Source: Arthrobacter bambusae (lineage in GTDB: Bacteria; Actinomycetota; Actinomycetes; Actinomycetales; Micrococcaceae). From it: a DNA stretch of 64,000 bases. Shown here in pieces: positions 35,604 through 44,062 of this stretch. The position numbers and the translations under genes were made by a program. The notes under the pieces were generated by a model. That model was given only the letters and a program-made list of their open reading frames with translations. It did not search any database and was not told the DNA's origin. The stretch spans positions 1 to 64,000 of the forward strand of contig NZ_JAHHZS010000012.1 of the NCBI RefSeq assembly GCF_022606295.1, read 5' to 3'. How positions within the stretch are numbered: the first letter of the stretch is position 1; every line of letters starts with the position of its first letter.

Positions 35604-35625
35604 TTATTCATCAGGTGATGAATAA
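35604..35625 (-). promoter_or_regulatory. Perfect palindromic operator upstream of the ABC exporter operon
   Basis: TTATTCATCA (35604-35613), GG, TGATGAATAA (35616-35625): a perfect 10-bp inverted repeat, 19 bases before the ATPase start codon and AT-rich against its surroundings. It is the likely binding site of the operon's own TetR protein, giving autorepression. Confidence 0.8.
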
Positions 35626-36048
35626 AAGGTAGGCCCGCAACCGGTTGGCGTCAACAAAAAATTGATAAGTCCAAGCCCTTGAAAAAAGTGTCCGCAATCA
35701 CATAAGTTCAGATCAGCCGTGTCGCTGGGGCGCGGATGGTTTCAGAGAGGAAACACAGACAAATGACTGTAAGCGTTGATCTTTTGAAGGCATCCGACAG
35801 GTCTCACTGAGCCTCCAAGACAGCGCGAGCGGCCGAGCGGCCGCTGAGCCACGCCATGGCAGGATGACCAGCCGCCCAGCGGCCAGGGGCTTCCTCGCAC
35901 CATGGCGTGGCTCCTCTTCGTTCGGGGCCTCTCCTGCCTTGGGGGAGGAACCCAGGCGAGTGGCACCGGCAGGTTCACCGGCCGCAAGCCGGTAGATTGG
36001 TACACAGTAGTTTTTGCCAGCTCTTGCCATAGAAACGGATTCTGCCCC
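35626..36048. other. Intergenic region before proS with a long stem
   Basis: About 420 bases with no credible gene. GAGCCACGCCATGG (35846-35859) is perfectly complementary to CCATGGCGTGGCTC (35900-35913), forming a 14-bp stem with a 40-base loop that has its own GC-rich inverted repeats. It could be a cruciform, a terminator or a leader element; I see no T-box consensus. A 15-codon ATG frame at 35763 has no family. Confidence 0.5.
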
Positions 36049-37860
36049 GTGGTCCTTCGCCTCTCCCAGCTGTTCCTGCGCACCCTGCGTGAAGATCCCG
36101 TCGACGCCGAAGTCGCAAGCCACAAACTCCTGGTCCGCGCGGGCTACATCCGCCGTGCCGCGCCCGGCATCTACACGTGGCTGCCTTTGGGACTGAGTGT
36201 GCTGCGCAAGGTCGAGCAGATCATCCGCGAGGAAATGGCCGCCATCGGCGCCCAGGAAGTCCACTTCCCGGCACTGCTGCCCCGGGAACCCTATGAGGCA
36301 ACCAACCGCTGGACCGAATACGGCGAGGGGCTGTTCCGGCTCCAGGACCGCAAGGGTGCCGACTACCTTCTCGCGCCCACCCACGAGGAAATGTTCACCC
36401 TCCTGGTCAAGGACCTGTACTCCTCGTACAAGGACCTGCCGCTGAGCCTCTACCAGATCCAGAACAAGTACCGCGACGAAGCGCGTCCCCGCGCGGGGCT
36501 CCTCCGCGGCCGCGAATTCATCATGAAGGATTCGTACTCCTTCGACGTCGACGACGCCGGCCTGGACGCGAGCTACGCGGCCCACCGCGCCGCGTACCTG
36601 AAAATCTTCGAGCGCCTCGGCCTTGAGGTCATCCCCGTCGCCGCCACGGCAGGCGCCATGGGCGGATCCAAGAGCGAGGAGTTCCTGCACCCCACCGAGA
36701 TCGGCGAGGACACCTTCGTGCGCTCGGCAGGCGGGTACGCGGCCAACGTCGAAGCCGTGACCACCGTGGTCCCGGCCGACATCGATTTCAGCAACGCGCC
36801 TCCAGCACGCGTCCTGGACACGCCTGACACGCCCACCATCGAAACCCTGGTGGCGGCCGCCAACCAGCTCGCTCCCCGCAGCGATTCCGACGGCGGCGCC
36901 TGGACTGGCGCCGACACCCTCAAGAATGTGGTCCTCGCCGCCACTCTGCCCACCGGTGAGCGCCAGATCGTGGTCATCGGCGTCCCCGGAGACCGCGCCG
37001 TGGACCTCAAGCGCGTCGAAGCCAACATCGGTTCATTCCTGCCCATTGCCGGAGAGATCGGCCTCGAAGCGGCCAACGAGGACGACCTCAAGAAGATCCC
37101 GGAACTCGTCAAGGGCTACATCGGCCCCGGCCTGGCCCTCGGCGAGGCCGTGCTCGGCCTCGAAGGCACGTCCAAGCTGCTCTTCCTGGTGGACCCCCGG
37201 GTTGTCCCGGGCACCAGCTGGGTCACCGGCGCGAACGAAGACGGCAAACACGTCTTCGGCCTCGTCGCCGGGCGCGACTTCGCCTGGGACGGCGTCATCG
37301 AATGCACCGAGGTTCGCGCGGGAGACGATGCCCCGGACGGCTCCGGTCCCTTGGAGACTGCGCGCGGCATCGAAATGGGCCACATCTTCCAGCTCGGCCG
37401 CAAGTACGCCGAAGCCCTCGACCTGAAGGTCCTTGACCAGAACGGCAAGCAGGTCGTGGTCACGATGGGCTCGTACGGCGTCGGCGTGACCCGTGCCGTG
37501 GCCGCCCTGGCCGAGGCCAACAACGACGACCGTGGCTTGATCTGGCCGCGCTCCGTGGCCCCCGCGGATGTCCACGTGGTCGCCGTCGGACGCGGCGAGG
37601 AAATCTTCGCGGCGGCGGAAAAGCTGTCCGCCGAACTCGAAGCCGCCGGCCTCGACGTGATCTACGACGACCGCCCCAAGGTTTCCCCCGGCGTGAAGTT
37701 CGGCGACGCCGAGCTCGTGGGCGTCCCCACCATCGTGGCGGTCGGCCGCGGCCTGGTGGACGGCGTTGTGGAGATCAAGGACCGTCGTACCGGAGAGGCC
37801 GAGAACGTGGCAGTCGAGAAGGCTGCCGACTACGTGGTCAACGCCGTACGCCAGAAGTGA
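36049..37860 (+). CDS. proS: Prolyl-tRNA synthetase
   Basis: A 603-residue class II synthetase of the bacterial type with an editing insertion. Motif 1 covers [18 protein letters not shown], motif 2 has [32 protein letters not shown] in parts, and the insertion domain (about 230-400) carries the YbaK-like editing region. Motif 3 and the anticodon-binding domain follow. GTG 36049 is chosen because the family start [14 protein letters not shown] follows at once; the upstream extension is not conserved. Its stop overlaps the TauE/SafE start. Confidence 0.96.
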   Translation: MVLRLSQLFLRTLREDPVDAEVASHKLLVRAGYIRRAAPGIYTWLPLGLSVLRKVEQIIREEMAAIGAQEVHFPALLPREPYEATNRWTEYGEGLFRLQDRKGADYLLAPTHEEMFTLLVKDLYSSYKDLPLSLYQIQNKYRDEARPRAGLLRGREFIMKDSYSFDVDDAGLDASYAAHRAAYLKIFERLGLEVIPVAATAGAMGGSKSEEFLHPTEIGEDTFVRSAGGYAANVEAVTTVVPADIDFSNAPPARVLDTPDTPTIETLVAAANQLAPRSDSDGGAWTGADTLKNVVLAATLPTGERQIVVIGVPGDRAVDLKRVEANIGSFLPIAGEIGLEAANEDDLKKIPELVKGYIGPGLALGEAVLGLEGTSKLLFLVDPRVVPGTSWVTGANEDGKHVFGLVAGRDFAWDGVIECTEVRAGDDAPDGSGPLETARGIEMGHIFQLGRKYAEALDLKVLDQNGKQVVVTMGSYGVGVTRAVAALAEANNDDRGLIWPRSVAPADVHVVAVGRGEEIFAAAEKLSAELEAAGLDVIYDDRPKVSPGVKFGDAELVGVPTIVAVGRGLVDGVVEIKDRRTGEAENVAVEKAADYVVNAVRQK

Positions 37861-38654
37861 TCTCCGGCTTCGAGTCGGTCCAGCTCACCACGCTCCTCAT
37901 GATCGTGGTGGCCGGATTCGCTGCCGGCTGGATAGACGCCGTGGTGGGCGGCGGGGGACTGATCCAGCTCCCCGCCTTGCTCCTGGTTCCGGGGATCACC
38001 CCGGTCCAGGCGCTGGCCACCAACAAAATGGGCTCCATCTTCGGGACGACAACGAGCGCGGTCACTTATTACCGCCGGGTCGGTCCTGACCTCAAGACGG
38101 CCATCCCGATGGCGGTGATTGCCCTCGCGGGCAGTTTCGGCGGTGCCGTCCTGGCAGCCAACCTTCCCGCGAGCGTATTCAAACCCATCATCGTGGTGGC
38201 GCTGATCGCCGTCGCGCTCTTCACCGCGCTGCGGCCCAACGCCGGCGAGTTGACGGCCCTGCGTCACGACGGCCACACGCACTATGTCGTGGCGTGCGCC
38301 ATCGGCGCGGTGATCGGGTTCTACGACGGTCTGATAGGTCCCGGAACAGGCTCGTTCCTGGTGATCGCCCTCGTCTCCGCCATGGGCTATGCGTTCCTCG
38401 AGGCCAGCGCCAAGGCGAAGATCGTCAACATGGCCACCAACGCCGGAGCCCTCTTGTTCTTCCTGCCGCACGGATCGCTGCTGTGGGGCGTCGGCGCCGT
38501 GCTGGGCCTGTCGAACATGGCCGGTGGCTACCTGGGCGCCCGGACCGCCGTGAAACAAGGCAGCGGATTTGTGCGGATCGTGTTCCTGATCGTCGTCGGC
38601 GCGTTGATCATCAAACTCGGCATGGATGTCTGGAACGACTACGTCGCCACGTAG
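37857..38654 (+). CDS. TauE/SafE-family sulfite exporter-like permease
   Basis: A 265-residue membrane protein with about eight helices arranged as two homologous halves. The first half has [20 protein letters not shown] and [17 protein letters not shown]; the second has [19 protein letters not shown] and [16 protein letters not shown]. This is the TauE/SafE (DUF81) pattern, used for export of sulfite or sulfonates; the substrate here is unproven. GTG start overlaps the proS stop by four bases (GTGA). Confidence 0.92.
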   Translation: MISGFESVQLTTLLMIVVAGFAAGWIDAVVGGGGLIQLPALLLVPGITPVQALATNKMGSIFGTTTSAVTYYRRVGPDLKTAIPMAVIALAGSFGGAVLAANLPASVFKPIIVVALIAVALFTALRPNAGELTALRHDGHTHYVVACAIGAVIGFYDGLIGPGTGSFLVIALVSAMGYAFLEASAKAKIVNMATNAGALLFFLPHGSLLWGVGAVLGLSNMAGGYLGARTAVKQGSGFVRIVFLIVVGALIIKLGMDVWNDYVAT

Positions 38655-38705
38655 CGTTACGGACCCCGGGAGCGATCGCCGGCGCGAAGCCGCGGAAGTC
38701 TGACG

Positions 38706-39752
38706 CTAGCTCGAGGCGGCCTGTCCCGGTTCGGGAAGGTCGTGAGCTGCGGGCAGCCCGTCCAGCGGCCGTCCCGCAAGGGTGCTGGCCACCCACAAGG
38801 AGCGCGCCAGATCGCCTTCATGGCGTGGTTTGCCGGCATACGACAGCGCGTTTTCGACCTCGCGGACCAAACTCCATTCCCGGGCCGCTTCGCCGTCCAG
38901 GCCGGCCGCGCTGCTGAAATCCGCGCAGCGCTCCAGGAGGGCGACTTCCGGCGCCGTCCTGGAGAGATCGCGGATGCGGTTCCATAGGATCGGGGCGACG
39001 GCGAATTCCGCCTCACCGATCATCGGTTGCGGATCGATCGCCACGTAGGCGCGTTTGCCCGCTGACCCCGCCCCCTTGAACGCGCCACCGGGGGAGCCGT
39101 TGAGATGGGGGAGGATGTTCATGAAATGCAGGTCGCAATGCACCAGCACGTCCCGGCCCGAGCGCCGACCTACTGCGCCCCGCGTCTGGCATACCTCCAA
39201 AGCGGCTTCGAGGAGCCACCGGGGAAAGGGCTGACCCAGGTGCTCCCAATCGGCAGGCAACTCATCGCTCCAGCGTTCGGCCCGGGCCGCGATGTGCTCA
39301 AACTCTTTCCATTCGGACCGCTCGTCCGGTTCGATGCTGAGTTCCCGCACGAGCGTTCCCCAGACGTCGCGCGCTTCATCCATCCGGGCGCCCTGCAGCC
39401 AGCTGACGGCGTCGAGCCGCTCCAGGACCATCGCGCAGGAGGCGGCATCGGCGTCGAGCAGCCTGACGGCTCCGTTGCCTCCCCACAGGGCCAGGGCATG
39501 CCGTTCGACGAGGGCCTCCTCGTGCGGGAACGCTATTTTGAGCACCGAACGGGCACCGTCGTAGAGGACCGGAATGACGATGCCGCCATGGCCATTCCAT
39601 GGTTCCGCGCCGGGTTCCAGGTCGACGGACAGCTGCCAGCGTTCCAGGCTCGCGTTGATCAGCCCGGGCAGCCCTGAGAGCCACGCGCGCCCCTCCGCTG
39701 TGCGGGAGTAGCGTGCCTGGAGGTCGCCAGGGATGGAAACGAAGGTAGTCAT
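38706..39752 (-). CDS. Aminoglycoside phosphotransferase, APH(6)/streptomycin kinase-like
   Basis: 348 residues. It has the phosphotransferase HxDxxxxN motif in VHCDLHFMNILPH, then YVAIDPQPMIGE in place of the Asp-Phe-Gly region, as in the APH(6) streptomycin 6-kinase and hydroxyurea-type family. ATG 39752 is chosen from the start of the conserved part. Many environmental actinobacteria carry such homologues without proven resistance, so activity on streptomycin is uncertain. It follows the VIT1/CCC1 gene's divergent region and shares no operon with proS. Confidence 0.82.
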   Translation of the reverse strand: MTTFVSIPGDLQARYSRTAEGRAWLSGLPGLINASLERWQLSVDLEPGAEPWNGHGGIVIPVLYDGARSVLKIAFPHEEALVERHALALWGGNGAVRLLDADAASCAMVLERLDAVSWLQGARMDEARDVWGTLVRELSIEPDERSEWKEFEHIAARAERWSDELPADWEHLGQPFPRWLLEAALEVCQTRGAVGRRSGRDVLVHCDLHFMNILPHLNGSPGGAFKGAGSAGKRAYVAIDPQPMIGEAEFAVAPILWNRIRDLSRTAPEVALLERCADFSSAAGLDGEAAREWSLVREVENALSYAGKPRHEGDLARSLWVASTLAGRPLDGLPAAHDLPEPGQAASS

Positions 39753-39777
39753 CACTGTCAGACTACCCAAGCCGGTC

Positions 39778-39801
39778 CCGGAGTGGTTCAGACCACTCCG
39801 G
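39778..39801 (-). terminator. Hairpin at the end of the VIT1/CCC1 gene
   Basis: CCGGAGTGGT (39778-39787), TCAG, ACCACTCCGG (39792-39801): a perfect 10-bp stem that contains the VIT1/CCC1 stop codon in its loop. It may end that transcript before the downstream APH-like gene on the same strand. Confidence 0.55.
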
Positions 39802-40516
39802 AGGAGCCCAGGAGGCTTCCGATCAGGAAGGTCGCGGCCAGCGCAAGGGCTCCGCCGATGACGACCCGCACGGCGGCACGGGTCTTCGAGCTGCCGCCGA
39901 TCCATGCTCCAAGGGCACCCGTGATGGCCAACGCGAGCAGCACGGAAATGAAGGTCAGGGGTACACGCAGGCCCGGGGGCGGGAGCAGGATCGCGAGCAG
40001 GGGCAGTACCGCGCCGAGGGTGAAGGCAATGGCGGAGGCGAAGGCCGCATGCCACGGGCTCACGATGTCGTCCTCGTCGATGTTCAATTCGGCGGAAAGG
40101 TGGGCGGCCAAGGCATCGTGTTCCGTCAATTCGACGGCTACTTTCCGCGCGGTTTCAGGACGCAGGCCCTTGGCCTCGTAGATCGCAGTCAGTTCGGCCA
40201 GCTCTTCTTCGGGTTCCTCGGCGAGTTCCCGGCGCTCCTTCTCGATGAGTGCCTTTTGGCTGTCGCTTTGGCTGCTGACGGATACGTACTCGCCGAGTGC
40301 CATGGACACCGCACCGCCCACGAGCCCGGCTGCTCCAGCGGTGAGGATGGCGCCGGTACTCGTCGTGGCGCCGGCGACGCCCACCACGATGGCGGCAACG
40401 GAGACGATTCCGTCGTTGGCGCCAAGGACTCCGGCCCGAAGCCAGTTGAGCCGGTGGGCGAGGTCGTTGGCGTGTGGTTCGTTTTCATGCAGGGCTGCAG
40501 TTTCGATGGAAGCCAT
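39788..40516 (-). CDS. VIT1/CCC1-family metal transporter
   Basis: A 242-residue membrane protein of the vacuolar iron transporter family. The N-terminal WLRAGVLGANDGIVSVAAIVVGVAGA helix, the GGAVSMALGEYVSVSSQSD helix and the cytoplasmic metal-binding three-helix region (EKERRELAEEPEEELAELTAIYE) are all present. Such proteins export or store Fe2+ or Mn2+. ATG 40516 is preferred over the longer frame because the family N-terminus begins shortly after it. Confidence 0.92.
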   Translation of the reverse strand: MASIETAALHENEPHANDLAHRLNWLRAGVLGANDGIVSVAAIVVGVAGATTSTGAILTAGAAGLVGGAVSMALGEYVSVSSQSDSQKALIEKERRELAEEPEEELAELTAIYEAKGLRPETARKVAVELTEHDALAAHLSAELNIDEDDIVSPWHAAFASAIAFTLGAVLPLLAILLPPPGLRVPLTFISVLLALAITGALGAWIGGSSKTRAAVRVVIGGALALAATFLIGSLLGSSGVV

Positions 40517-40567
40517 GGTACAAGCCAAACACTCCGGGACGGCTGCCGCCAGCAAAGAAAGGCTTTC

Positions 40568-41614
40568 CTATGGAGACGGAGTTCCTGACGGCAGCGGCGG
40601 CAGTGCCGCGTTGTCGACGGAAAGTCCCGCGAACGGGCCAACCGGAGTTCCCCAGGCCTGGCTGCGTTTCGCGGCGTCGACAAGCCCGTCGATGGCCCAT
40701 TGGCGCGTCCCGCCGTCCGACAACGCCACGAGGTCGGCATAGGCCGTCAGTGAGCTGGACTCCATGCTGCCCAGCGCCAGGGCGGGTTTGGCGGCGAAAG
40801 TGGCGGGCAGCCGATAACCGGCTTCCCGCGGAGGTGTGGCGATGCAGTGCAGCCTGCCCTGGGCTTCCGCTCCACGGAGCAGTTCCTGATGACGGGCCAA
40901 CCAGGTGGCTGCCGTCGCGGAAGCCTTCGCGTCCAGCCTGGTCAAGGCCACCTGGTACGCATAGATCGACTCCTGCTCGGAGCTGACGACGGCAGCCAGG
41001 GCGGCCGGCAGATCTGCCGCGGTGGGCGCTGTTCCGGGTGTCGGTGCAGTGGTCGACGTACCCGGCGATGCAGGGCAGCTTGGCGGCGGGGTCGGGGCGG
41101 AACCGGCCGCGGCCGGGGTCGACGGTGCCGGCAAGCCCCACGCCACGGCCAGCCGCGATGACTCAAGCAGCTGGGCGGTCCCGACGGCGGCAAGCAGCCG
41201 TGCCATGCCGCCGTCGGCGTCCGCCGCGTCCGCCAAGCGACGGGACGCGCTCGAGGTGAGTTCTGAGACAAAGGCCGCCCGGGTCGGGCGGTCCTGGGTG
41301 GCGCCGGGGCTGGTGGAAGCCGAGGGCATGGTCGATGGCGACGAACCGGGAAGCGGAAGCAGCGCGCGCGTCTGGATTGTCAGCAACATCACAGTGTCGG
41401 TGCTCTCCAGGGCCGAGGCGCTGCCCAAAAGCGCCTCGGTCGACGACAGCGCTGCGGAACGGGCAGTTTCGGAAAACGGCACCGCTTGCGGCTTTCCGGC
41501 GTCCCGCGGGACAACGACGGCGCCCACTCCGAGGACGAGGACTGCGAGGAAAGCCAGGAGGAGGCCTTTCATCCAGCGACGGCTCCGTGGTTTCTCAACA
41601 GTCTCGTGGTTCAC
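40568..41614 (-). CDS. DUF4439 (ferritin-like) domain protein with N-terminal membrane anchor
   Basis: A 348-residue protein. Basic residues and one hydrophobic helix (about 16-36) form a membrane anchor or signal. A Ser/Ala/Thr-rich middle part leads to the C-terminal ferritin-like DUF4439 domain, visible in LAAVVSSEQESIYAYQVALTRLDAKA and ARHQELL. DUF4439 proteins are actinobacterial and uncharacterised. GTG start at 41614. It is divergent from rimP across about 125 bases and often lies beside rimP in this group. Confidence 0.82.
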   Translation of the reverse strand: MNHETVEKPRSRRWMKGLLLAFLAVLVLGVGAVVVPRDAGKPQAVPFSETARSAALSSTEALLGSASALESTDTVMLLTIQTRALLPLPGSSPSTMPSASTSPGATQDRPTRAAFVSELTSSASRRLADAADADGGMARLLAAVGTAQLLESSRLAVAWGLPAPSTPAAAGSAPTPPPSCPASPGTSTTAPTPGTAPTAADLPAALAAVVSSEQESIYAYQVALTRLDAKASATAATWLARHQELLRGAEAQGRLHCIATPPREAGYRLPATFAAKPALALGSMESSSLTAYADLVALSDGGTRQWAIDGLVDAAKRSQAWGTPVGPFAGLSVDNAALPPLPSGTPSP

Positions 41615-41740
41615 AACAGACTATGGTGTCACGCCCACGGACCACTTGCGTCTCCCCGCAGAGAAGCACGGTGCACCACGCCGCCGTAAATGTCGTTAAG
41701 CTAGTAGTCACAACATCATCTATCGGGAGGCGGCTGGCCA

Positions 41741-42364
41741 GTGAGTCATTCGGAAGCCACGACTTCAACAGACCAGGCTGGAACGGATCCGACGAGTCCG
41801 GCACAACACGAGGTCCGCAACCCCGAGGAGAGCAGGCTGAAGGCGCTTCTGGAGCCTGCTGTCCTGGCAAGCCGGCTCTACCTTGAGGATGTTGCCATCC
41901 AGGTTGCCGGTTCGCACCGGGTAGTCCACGTGGTCATCGACCTGCCCCAGGAGGAAACCGGGGGCGTCAGCCTGGACGTCATCGCTGAAATCTCCAGGGC
42001 CCTTTCGGACATCCTTGACAACGATCCCCGCACCGACGGCCGCCCCTACGACCTTGAGGTCTCCTCGCCCGGCGTCGGACGGCCACTCACCGAGCCCCGC
42101 CACTGGCACCGGGCACGCGGACGCATGGTCAAAGTCAACGTGATCCAGGGCGAGAACCTGACAGGCCGGATCCAGTCCGTCGACGACGACGGCGTCACAC
42201 TGGTTCCCGAGCAAGAGGTCAAGAAGGGCATGAAGCCCAAGCAGGGCGAACCCGTGAAAATTCCTTTCGACAGGATCCGCCAAGGAAAAGTCGAGATAGA
42301 GTTCAGCCACCTCAACGAGGCCGTGCTGGAAGACGAGTACAACGGACCTTCCGAGGAGGCCTAA
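41741..42364 (+). CDS. rimP: Ribosome maturation factor RimP
   Basis: A 207-residue RimP, needed for 30S assembly. After a poorly conserved N-terminus, the first domain has [21 protein letters not shown], then [22 protein letters not shown], the RimP signature, and a C-terminal SH3-like domain. GTG start with CGGGAGG upstream. First gene of the rimP-nusA-ylxR-infB block and one-base overlapped with nusA (TAATG). Confidence 0.96.
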   Translation: MSHSEATTSTDQAGTDPTSPAQHEVRNPEESRLKALLEPAVLASRLYLEDVAIQVAGSHRVVHVVIDLPQEETGGVSLDVIAEISRALSDILDNDPRTDGRPYDLEVSSPGVGRPLTEPRHWHRARGRMVKVNVIQGENLTGRIQSVDDDGVTLVPEQEVKKGMKPKQGEPVKIPFDRIRQGKVEIEFSHLNEAVLEDEYNGPSEEA

Positions 42365-43344
42365 TGGATATTGACATGAGTGCGCTGAGACTCCTGGAGC
42401 GTGAGCGTGAAATCCCGCTGGACCTCCTGATTCCCACCATCGAGCAGGCGCTCCTTGTGGCTTACCACAAGACCCCGGGCGCTTTCGAAAAGGCCCGCGC
42501 CGAGCTGGACCGCAAGAGCGGGCACGTGACCATTTGGGCCACGGAAATCGACGACGACGGCGAAGCCATCGGCGAGTTCGAGGACACTCCTGCGGGCTTC
42601 GGCCGCATCGCGGCGAGCACCGCGCGGCAGATCATCCTGCAGCGCCTGCGCGACGTCGAGGACGACAACGTCCTCGGCGAATTCAAGGGCCGTGAAGGTG
42701 AGCTTGTCGCCGGCCTGATCCAGCAGGGCAACAACCCGCACATGATCCAGGTGAACCTCGGTTCCGTGGAAGCCTTGCTGCCGCCGCCCGAGCAGGTGCC
42801 GGGGGAGAAGTACACCCACGGGAACCGGCTGCGTGCGTTTGTGGTGGACGTCCACCGCGGCGCCAAGGGACCCTCCATCACACTGTCGCGTTCACATCCG
42901 GGCCTCGTCCGGAAACTTTTCGAGCTGGAGGTCCCGGAGATCGCGGACCGTTCCGTCGAGATCGTGGCGCTGGCGCGCGAAGCGGGCCACAGGACCAAAA
43001 TGGCAGTCAAAGCCAACACCCCCGGTATCAACGCCAAGGGTGCGTGCATTGGTGAAATGGGCTCCCGCGTCCGCGCAGTCATGACTGAACTCAACGACGA
43101 AAAGATCGACATCGTCGACTTCAGCGAAGACCCGGCGACCTTCATCGCCAACTCCCTTTCGCCGTCGCGCGTGAATTCCGTCACTATCACCGACGAAGCC
43201 ACGCGCTCCGCCCGGGTGGTTGTTCCCGACTACCAGCTGTCCCTCGCCATCGGCAAGGAAGGCCAGAACGCCCGCCTCGCAGCCAAGCTGACCGGCTGGC
43301 GGATCGACATCGTCTCTGACGCCACTCCGGCCAAGGGCAACTAA
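42364..43344 (+). CDS. nusA: Transcription termination/antitermination factor NusA
   Basis: A 326-residue NusA. N-terminal RNA-polymerase-binding domain ([24 protein letters not shown]), an S1 domain, then two KH domains ([57 protein letters not shown]). It lacks the C-terminal acidic repeats of E. coli NusA, as is normal in actinobacteria. It modulates pausing, termination and antitermination. Confidence 0.97.
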   Translation: MDIDMSALRLLEREREIPLDLLIPTIEQALLVAYHKTPGAFEKARAELDRKSGHVTIWATEIDDDGEAIGEFEDTPAGFGRIAASTARQIILQRLRDVEDDNVLGEFKGREGELVAGLIQQGNNPHMIQVNLGSVEALLPPPEQVPGEKYTHGNRLRAFVVDVHRGAKGPSITLSRSHPGLVRKLFELEVPEIADRSVEIVALAREAGHRTKMAVKANTPGINAKGACIGEMGSRVRAVMTELNDEKIDIVDFSEDPATFIANSLSPSRVNSVTITDEATRSARVVVPDYQLSLAIGKEGQNARLAAKLTGWRIDIVSDATPAKGN

Positions 43345-43359
43345 ATACCCCAAACCGTA

Positions 43360-43401
43360 CCCGGCCCCGGATCCACGCACCTTGTGGATTCGGTGGCCGG
43401 G
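43360..43401 (+). terminator. GC-rich hairpin after nusA
   Basis: CCCGGCC (43360-43366) pairs with GGCCGGG (43395-43401), and inside it GGATCCAC pairs with GTGGATT. No T-run, so it may attenuate rather than stop transcription into ylxR and infB. Confidence 0.45.
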
Positions 43402-43568
43402 CCCTCGGGGGCTTAGAATAGATGGAACCGGGCCTATGCCCGGTATCCGTGCGCTTTGGCGTGCTCGCGACTGGTGGGGACAACAATCCCAACAAGGCAA
43501 GGGCCCGCGCCGCGCAAAGCAGAACCGCAGAAGACAGGTAAAGACACTGAGGCAGGTTGATACACCCA

Positions 43569-43910
43569 GTGACTGAACTGCTTCACACCAGGCACCAGCC
43601 TGTGCGCACCTGCATCGGATGCCGGAAACAAGGCAAGCGGAGCGAGTTGATCCGGCTTGTCGCCGAAGGCGGCGGGTCACCCGTCGTCCTGGTGGATGAA
43701 CGACGCCGGATGGCTGGCCGGGGTGCGTGGCTGCACCCCAGCACCACATGCCTGGCGTTGGCAAGCAAACGGCGTGCTTTCTCAAGGGCCCTCGCGGGCG
43801 CAAGCGAAGTCACCGCCGTCGAAAGCTACCTGGCGGCAGTCATACCCCCTGCGGACACCCCCGTGAAAGCAGGAAAACCGTCCAAACCTGAAAGCGGGTC
43901 AGAAAACTGA
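43569..43910 (+). CDS. YlxR-family RNA-binding protein (RnpM-like)
   Basis: A 113-residue protein with the YlxR (DUF448) signature PVRTCIGCRKQGKRSELIRLV near residue 11 and GRGAWLHPS in the middle. It lies between nusA and infB, the standard position. The B. subtilis member (RnpM) binds the RNA subunit of RNase P and tunes its activity. GTG 43569 is taken as start; TTG 43557 is possible. Its C-terminus is extended beyond the ~90-residue domain. Confidence 0.88.
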   Translation: MTELLHTRHQPVRTCIGCRKQGKRSELIRLVAEGGGSPVVLVDERRRMAGRGAWLHPSTTCLALASKRRAFSRALAGASEVTAVESYLAAVIPPADTPVKAGKPSKPESGSEN

Positions 43911-44062
43911 TGGAAACCCGATGAGTTCCCAGCGATGAGTGCGCAACGATGACAATTTTGTTGCGCTCTGCACAGGGCCTATCCGCCGCGTTCGTGGCAG
44001 GGGCCCGCAGTAAGAATTAGACGGTTCGTGCCTGGCTCGGTGCGGACCGAGACAGGAGAAAT

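Noticed and set aside
35846..35913. T-box riboswitch upstream of proS
   Set aside because: I see no T-box consensus and no terminator/antiterminator pair; only a stem is clear.
35902..36048. N-terminal extension of prolyl-tRNA synthetase
   Set aside because: The 49 extra codons are not conserved and start inside an inverted repeat; family similarity starts at GTG 36049.
38706..39752. Firm call as a streptomycin resistance gene
   Set aside because: The kinase motifs fit APH(6)-like proteins, but such homologues often do not give resistance, so only the family is stated.
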